From Nakamurella deserti (lineage in GTDB: Bacteria > Actinomycetota > Actinomycetes > Mycobacteriales > Nakamurellaceae): a DNA stretch of 64,000 nucleotides. Each line of letters opens with the position of its first letter. The stretch's first letter is position 1. Of the stretch, positions 59,534 through 64,000 are shown piece after piece. Both the position numbers and the translations under genes were made by a program. Below the pieces are notes generated by a model, which saw nothing but the letters and a program-made list of their open reading frames with translations, did not search any database and was not told the DNA's origin. Location: positions 2,728,001 to 2,792,000 of the forward strand of contig NZ_QCXS01000002.1 in assembly GCF_003260015.1 (NCBI RefSeq), given 5' to 3'.

Positions 59534-60637
59534 ATGAGGCGACGTACGAGAGGCATCACCGGACTCCTGGCGGCGGTCCTGCTCGGCGCCTGTGGCACGA
59601 CCGCCGACACCGGCACGGCCGCGTCCATCGGGTCCGCCACCCCCGCTCCGGCCGGCACTCCCGGCACCACACCGGTGGCGGCGAACGCCGCGGACGTCTC
59701 GCCCGCTCCCGCATCCGCGGCCCCCGCCACCGCCGGCCCTGCCGAGGCGGCGACGTCGGGCACCGCCACGGCCCCGCTGACCGTCCCGGTCACCACGGTG
59801 GACGACGCCAACGGACTGCCCCGGGTGGTCGTGGAGATCAGCGTCGGTGGTGGCGCCCCCGTGCCGGTCATCCTCGACACCGGCTCGTCCGGCCTGATGA
59901 TCGACGCGAGCGTCCTCGGGTCGGACGTCGACACCAGCGGTGCCGTCCCGTTCACCAAGAACTACGTCAGCAGTTCGATCCAGGGTTCGGTCGTCCAGGC
60001 CCCGGTGAGCATCGGCGGGGTCAGCACGCCGGCGATCGGCGTCGTGGCCTACCAGAGCTCCCAGGGCGCCAACGACCAGCTCACCGGCGGTATCGCCAAG
60101 GGGCTGATCGGCATCGCGTCCGAGGGGCAGACCGGTACCGCCGCACCGGTCTGGTCACCGAGTCTGCAGCTGCCGGCTCCGTACGACACCATGTCCACCC
60201 TCGAGGTCGCCACCAGCGATGCGGGGACGTGGACGCTCGGGCCGGTGCCCTCGGCCGCGGACGCGGTGACGGTTGCGCTGACCGCGGTGACCGGTGCACC
60301 CGACAACGCCGGCCGGTGGGGCAAGGACATGAACCTGTGCTGGACGTTCGCGGGCGGGTCCCCCGCCTGCGGGGCCACCGATCTGGACACCGGCGCCCAG
60401 GACCTGCTGGTGAACAGCGACGTCGCCGGGGTGTCCCCCGCCGCTGGTCAGGCCGTCACCGTCGCCGCGAGCCAGGGCGGAACTCCGCTGTGGACCACGA
60501 CCACCGGGCAGGCCCTGACCGGCGTGCACCAGGCGAGCCTGGGGACCACGCAGTTCAACACCGGGCTGTCGTTCTTCTTCGACCACCTCGTGACGTTCGA
60601 CTACGGGCAGGGCCGGGTGCTGCTCAGCCCCCGTTGA
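59534..60637 (+). CDS. Pepsin-like aspartic protease domain lipoprotein (PecA-like)
   Basis: A 367-residue exported protein from ATG 59534. Signal peptide with lipobox LGAC (Cys20), then a Pro/Ala/Thr-rich linker to about residue 85. The catalytic part has VVVEISVGGGAPVPVILDTG with Asp115 in DTGSSG, and a second DTG at Asp285 in DLDTGAQDLL, 170 residues apart as in two-lobed pepsins. The first motif and its surroundings recall mycobacterial PecA-type protease domains, but no PE domain is present. FFFDHLVTFDYGQGRVLLSP ends it. Surface-bound protease activity is likely but unproven. Confidence 0.8.
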   Translation: MRRRTRGITGLLAAVLLGACGTTADTGTAASIGSATPAPAGTPGTTPVAANAADVSPAPASAAPATAGPAEAATSGTATAPLTVPVTTVDDANGLPRVVVEISVGGGAPVPVILDTGSSGLMIDASVLGSDVDTSGAVPFTKNYVSSSIQGSVVQAPVSIGGVSTPAIGVVAYQSSQGANDQLTGGIAKGLIGIASEGQTGTAAPVWSPSLQLPAPYDTMSTLEVATSDAGTWTLGPVPSAADAVTVALTAVTGAPDNAGRWGKDMNLCWTFAGGSPACGATDLDTGAQDLLVNSDVAGVSPAAGQAVTVAASQGGTPLWTTTTGQALTGVHQASLGTTQFNTGLSFFFDHLVTFDYGQGRVLLSPR

Positions 60638-60657
60638 CCTCCCGCTCCGACACGCCA

Positions 60658-60689
60658 CTGCCCCCGTCGCCGGACGGCGACGGGGGCAG
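60658..60689. terminator. Bidirectional terminator hairpin
   Basis: Perfect 14-bp stem CTGCCCCCGTCGCC and complement with GGAC loop, in the 66-nt gap between the converging protease-like and aldo/keto reductase genes. Confidence 0.8.
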
Positions 60690-60703
60690 CACCGTAGGGA
60701 GAC

Positions 60704-61717
60704 CTACCAGCGGGGGTGGATGTCGGCGCGCAGCTTCTCGTCGTAGACCCTGCGGACGGCGTCGCCGAACCCGGCCGGCAGCTCCGACCGCCCGGCGGCG
60801 GCGTTGCGCTGCGCCTGCGAGGGGTTACGGGCGCCCGGGATCACCGTGGTGACTCCCGGCTGCTCGATGATCCAGCGCAGCGCCGCCTGCGGCAGCGGCA
60901 CGTCGTCGGGCAGCGCCGCCTTGAGCTCGTCGACGGCGGCCAACCCGGTCTCGTAGTCGACCCCGGAGAAGGTCTCGCCGACGTCGAACGCCGCGCCGTG
61001 ACGGTTGTAGTTGCGGTGGTCGTTCTCGGCGAACGCGGTGTCGCGGGAGTACTTGCCCGACAGCAGGCCACTGGCCAGCGGCACCCGGGCGATGATCCCG
61101 ACGCCGGCCTCGGCGGCGGCGGGCAGCACCTCGTCCAGCGGCTTGAGCCGGAACGCGTTGAGGATGATCTGGATGCTGACCACGCCGGGCCGGGCGATGG
61201 CCTTCAGCGCCTCCTCGGTGGTCTCGACCGAGACGCCGAACCCGGCGATGGCCTTCTCCGAGCGCAGCTCGGCGAGGGTGTCGAACACCGGGTCCATGTC
61301 GTAGACGGCCGGCGGCGGGCAGTGCAGCTGCACCAGATCCAGGGTGTCCATCTGCAGGTTGGTCCGGCTGCGCTCGACCCAGGCCCGCAGATTGACGTCG
61401 GTGTAGGTGTCGGCCACGAACGGGTCGGCGCGGCGGCCGACCTTGGTGGCGACCATGATGTCGCCGGCGGCGTCCCCCAGCTCGGCCCGGAACCGGGCGA
61501 TCAACTGCTCGCTGCGACCGTCGCCGTAGACGTCGGCGGTGTCGAAGAAGGTCACACCCTCTTCGTGCGCGGCGCGCAGCACGGCCAGCGCGTCGTCCTC
61601 ACTGACGTCGCCCCAGTCGGCGCCGAGCTGCCAGCAGCCCAGACCGACCACCGAGGCGTCGGCGTGCCAGGCCCCGGACAACTTCAGCCGGCCGAAAGTG
61701 CGTTGTTGCAAGCTCAC
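60704..61717 (-). CDS. Aldo/keto reductase
   Basis: A 337-residue AKR. Tetrad: Asp and Tyr in FFDTADVYGDG, Lys in MVATKVG and His in LVQLHCPP. NADP-binding part VTTVIPGARNPSQAQRN. It belongs to the general YhdN/AKR11-like group; substrate unknown. GTG 61717 overlaps the Fe-S reductase stop (GTGA), so both are on one mRNA. Confidence 0.86.
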   Translation of the reverse strand: MSLQQRTFGRLKLSGAWHADASVVGLGCWQLGADWGDVSEDDALAVLRAAHEEGVTFFDTADVYGDGRSEQLIARFRAELGDAAGDIMVATKVGRRADPFVADTYTDVNLRAWVERSRTNLQMDTLDLVQLHCPPPAVYDMDPVFDTLAELRSEKAIAGFGVSVETTEEALKAIARPGVVSIQIILNAFRLKPLDEVLPAAAEAGVGIIARVPLASGLLSGKYSRDTAFAENDHRNYNRHGAAFDVGETFSGVDYETGLAAVDELKAALPDDVPLPQAALRWIIEQPGVTTVIPGARNPSQAQRNAAAGRSELPAGFGDAVRRVYDEKLRADIHPRW

Positions 61718-63915
61718 GCGGTGGTTCCCTTCATCGAGGCCAGCAGCATGCGGGCCACGTCCATGGTCTCTGTCGTGTCACTGGCCTGCCCGGTGCCCTG
61801 CCGGTTGGTGATCCCGTCGTTGAGCATGATCGAGCAGAACGGGCAGCCGGTGATGATCTTCCCGTCGCCGCCGTCCGGTAACACCGACAGCGCCTCGTCC
61901 ACCCGTTCGAGGTTGATCCGCTTGCCGGTCTTCTCCTCCATCCACATCCGCGCGCCACCGGCGCCGCAGCAGAACGAGCGGGCGCTGTTGCGCGGCATCT
62001 CGGCCAGCGTCGCGCCGGTCGCCTCGATCAGCTCCCGCGGCGGGGTGTAGACGCCGTTGTGGCGGCCCAGGTAGCAGGGGTCGTGGTAGGTGACGGTGCC
62101 CGTCTTCGAGCCCACGGCGCGGTCGACGGGGGCGACGGCGACGAGCTTCTTGTCGCGGACCAGCCGGTTGAGCAGCTGGGTGTGGTGGACCACCTCGTAC
62201 TCACCGCCCAGTGACGGGTATTCGTTGAGCAGGGTGTTGAAGCAGTGCGCGCAGCTGACGACGACCTTGCGGCGGGTCCGCTCACCGAACGCGGCGTTGA
62301 TGACCTCGACGTTCTGCTGGGCCATCATCTGGAACAGGAACTCGTTCCCGGCGCGGCGGGCGGGGTCGCCGGTGCAGGTCTCCTCGGTGCCCAGCACCGC
62401 GAACGTCACGCCGGCCATGTGCAGCAGCTCGGCGACCGCGCGGGTGGTCTTGCGGGCCTTGTCCTCGAACGCCCCCGCGCAGCCCACCCAGAACAGGTAC
62501 TCGGTCTCGTCGTCGAGTTCGCCCTGCACGACCGGCACGTCGAAGTCCAGGCCCTTGGCCCAGTCCATCCGGTCCCGGTTGTTCTGGCCCCACGGGTTGC
62601 CCTTGTTCTCCAGGTTCTTGAACAGGCCGCCCAGCTCGGTGGGGAACTCGGACTCGATCATCACCTGGTAGCGGCGCATGTCCACGATGTGGTCGACCTG
62701 CTCGATGTCCACCGGGCACTGCTCCACGCACGCGCCGCACGTCGTGCAGTCCCACAGCACCGACGGGTCGATGACGCCGTCCAGGTCGGCGCCGGCGACC
62801 AGCGGCCGCTCGGCCTCCAGCAGGGCCGCCGCCGGCACCTTGGCCAGCTGCTCCGCGGTGCCGGTCTCGTTGCCCTCGGCGTCCTTGCCGCCGCCGGCCG
62901 CCAGGTACGGGGCCTTGGCGAAGGCGTGGTCGCGCAGCTGCAGCATGACGATCTTGGGGGACAGCGCCTTGCCGGTGTTCCACGCGGGGCACTGCGACTG
63001 GCAGCGGCCGCACTCGGTGCAGGTGTTGAAGTCGAGCCAGCCCTTCCACGAGAAGTCCTCGACCTTGCCGGCGCCGAACGTGTCGGTCTCCGGGTCGGCC
63101 TCCTCCAGGTTGAGCACCTCGCCGCCCGACATCATCGGCTTGAGCGCGCCCAGCGCCACGGCGCCGTCGGGCTCGCGCTTGAAGTAGATGTTGAAGAAGG
63201 CGGTGAAGCGGTGCCAGGCGATGCCCATGGTCAGGTTCCGGGCGATGACGATCGCCCACACCATCGACACCAGCACCTTGACGAACGCCACGACCGAGAT
63301 CGCCGCGAGCGACGCCGGCAGGACGGCGCCCAGCGCGTGCGAGATCGGCGCGGCCCACACCGGGTAGGGCAGCAGGCCGTTCGCGTCTTTGAAGCCGCGG
63401 ATCAGGAAGATGCAGACCCCGATGGTCGCGATGACCGACTCGACGAAGTACGCCTGCGCGAAGTTCGACCCGACGAACCGGGACTTGCGCTCCGCCACCC
63501 GCGGGTGGTTGCGCTGCCGGACCACGATCAACGTGCCGATGCCCAGGATGGTGGTGAGCGCGATGAACTCGACGAACAGCCCCCACAGCGCCCAGTGCCC
63601 GATGATCGGCAGCTCGTAGTCGGGGTAGAACGTCTCCCCGACCGCCTCGACCAGCGTCAGCACCAGCGCCCCGAAGCCCACCATGACGAACCAGTGCGCC
63701 ACCCCGACGATGCCCCATTTCAGCATCCGGGTGTGACCCAGCGACTCGATGAGCACGCGCTTCAGGCGGGGGCCGACCGGTCCGTTGCGGGTCGGGTCGG
63801 GTGCGCCCAGCTGGACCGTCCGCATCATCTTCCAGGCGGCCCGGCCGAGCATGGCGAAGCCCACGATGATCAACACGATCGCCAACGGCGCCAGGATGTA
63901 GGACAACAGAGTCAC
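61714..63915 (-). CDS. Membrane-bound (Fe-S) reductase, HdrD/GlpC-like (Rv0338c type)
   Basis: A 733-residue protein. The N-terminal 270 residues carry about five or six hydrophobic segments (LAPLAIVLIIVGFAMLG, WFVMVGFGALVLTLV, FIALTTILGIGTLIV and others), likely a quinone- or haem-linked anchor. Two 4Fe-4S motifs follow: CTECGRCQSQC and CTTCGACVEQC. The C-terminal half has heterodisulfide-reductase-like cysteine motifs, including HDPCYLGR and FCCGAGGARMW. It should shuttle electrons between the membrane pool and a soluble partner. Closest known type is mycobacterial Rv0338c. Precise partner unknown. Confidence 0.88.
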   Translation of the reverse strand: MTLLSYILAPLAIVLIIVGFAMLGRAAWKMMRTVQLGAPDPTRNGPVGPRLKRVLIESLGHTRMLKWGIVGVAHWFVMVGFGALVLTLVEAVGETFYPDYELPIIGHWALWGLFVEFIALTTILGIGTLIVVRQRNHPRVAERKSRFVGSNFAQAYFVESVIATIGVCIFLIRGFKDANGLLPYPVWAAPISHALGAVLPASLAAISVVAFVKVLVSMVWAIVIARNLTMGIAWHRFTAFFNIYFKREPDGAVALGALKPMMSGGEVLNLEEADPETDTFGAGKVEDFSWKGWLDFNTCTECGRCQSQCPAWNTGKALSPKIVMLQLRDHAFAKAPYLAAGGGKDAEGNETGTAEQLAKVPAAALLEAERPLVAGADLDGVIDPSVLWDCTTCGACVEQCPVDIEQVDHIVDMRRYQVMIESEFPTELGGLFKNLENKGNPWGQNNRDRMDWAKGLDFDVPVVQGELDDETEYLFWVGCAGAFEDKARKTTRAVAELLHMAGVTFAVLGTEETCTGDPARRAGNEFLFQMMAQQNVEVINAAFGERTRRKVVVSCAHCFNTLLNEYPSLGGEYEVVHHTQLLNRLVRDKKLVAVAPVDRAVGSKTGTVTYHDPCYLGRHNGVYTPPRELIEATGATLAEMPRNSARSFCCGAGGARMWMEEKTGKRINLERVDEALSVLPDGGDGKIITGCPFCSIMLNDGITNRQGTGQASDTTETMDVARMLLASMKGTTA

Positions 63916-64000
63916 GAACGACGACCTTCCGGCAGCACCGGCGGGGCGGACGCCGGCGGTGATCGGCGTCCGGACGCTCCCGGGTCGGGAACGGACGGAC

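Noticed and set aside
1-64000. tRNA, rRNA, CRISPR array, IS element, prophage or attachment site
   Set aside because: No T-loop-like GGTTCGA contexts with paired stems, no regular spacer-repeat pattern, and no transposase or integrase-like protein was recognised on reading.

Overview
The window is high-GC DNA from an Actinomycetota chromosome. Evidence: GTG/TTG starts, strings of 4-nt ATGA/GTGA stop-start overlaps, an F420-type luciferase-like oxidoreductase, an Eis-type acetyltransferase, a mycobacterial PecA-like aspartic protease domain, an Rv0338c-type membrane Fe-S reductase, and several leaderless-looking starts (TAnnnT 6-7 nt before the start codon). Genus cannot be fixed from the sequence alone; a free-living saprophyte of plant or animal polysaccharides is the best fit. 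No rRNA, tRNA, CRISPR, IS element or prophage was seen.

Layout. (1) 1-10517: a sugar cluster with a ribose-type ABC importer (binding protein cut by the window edge, two permeases), aldo/keto reductase, ThuA-like protein, unknown protein, LacI regulator, GH42 beta-galactosidase, second aldo/keto reductase and an MFS exporter. (2) 10915-21639: a tightly coupled minus-strand operon kdgD - permease - permease - binding protein - GH39 glycosidase - Gfo/Idh dehydrogenase - enolase-superfamily dehydratase - ketoglutarate-semialdehyde dehydrogenase, divergent from an IclR regulator. Two GTTCAC-N4-GTGAAC palindromes lie between them. The GH39 gene carries an apparent one-base frameshift near its 5' end. 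(3) 22102-30083: mixed genes: two lipoproteins, DUF72, IspD/TarI-like cytidylyltransferase, DUF885, LLM oxidoreductase, TIGR04076 protein, alpha/beta hydrolase. (4) 30123-43166: PdxA-type dehydrogenase and DUF1537 four-carbon-acid kinase, divergent from an Opp-type ABC importer (five genes), then aldo/keto reductase, HpcH aldolase, sialidase-fold enzyme, AEC carrier and SDR. A perfect 19-bp palindrome sits in the divergent promoter region. (5) 43645-45098: membrane protein and TetR regulator. (6) 45260-52917: GntR/FCD regulator, fructuronate reductase and, converging on it across a perfect 28-bp palindrome, the operon MHS transporter - idonate/gulonate-type dehydrogenase - KDG kinase - KDPG aldolase - mannonate dehydratase. 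Both promoter regions share a 14-nt element. (7) 53342-63915: alanine dehydrogenase, Eis-like acetyltransferase, MFS, small proteins, PaiB-like and HIT proteins, pepsin-like lipoprotein, aldo/keto reductase and membrane Fe-S reductase.

Together, regions 2, 4 and 6 look like three separately controlled routes for sugar acids. One ends at 2-oxoglutarate through kdgD and semialdehyde dehydrogenase, one at triose phosphate through PdxA/DUF1537, and one at pyruvate plus glyceraldehyde-3-phosphate through KDPG. Each has its own importer (two ABC systems and one MHS symporter). The sialidase-fold enzyme and the glycosidases seem cytoplasmic, so oligosaccharides are probably imported before cleavage. 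Assignments of substrates are inferences from family and context.
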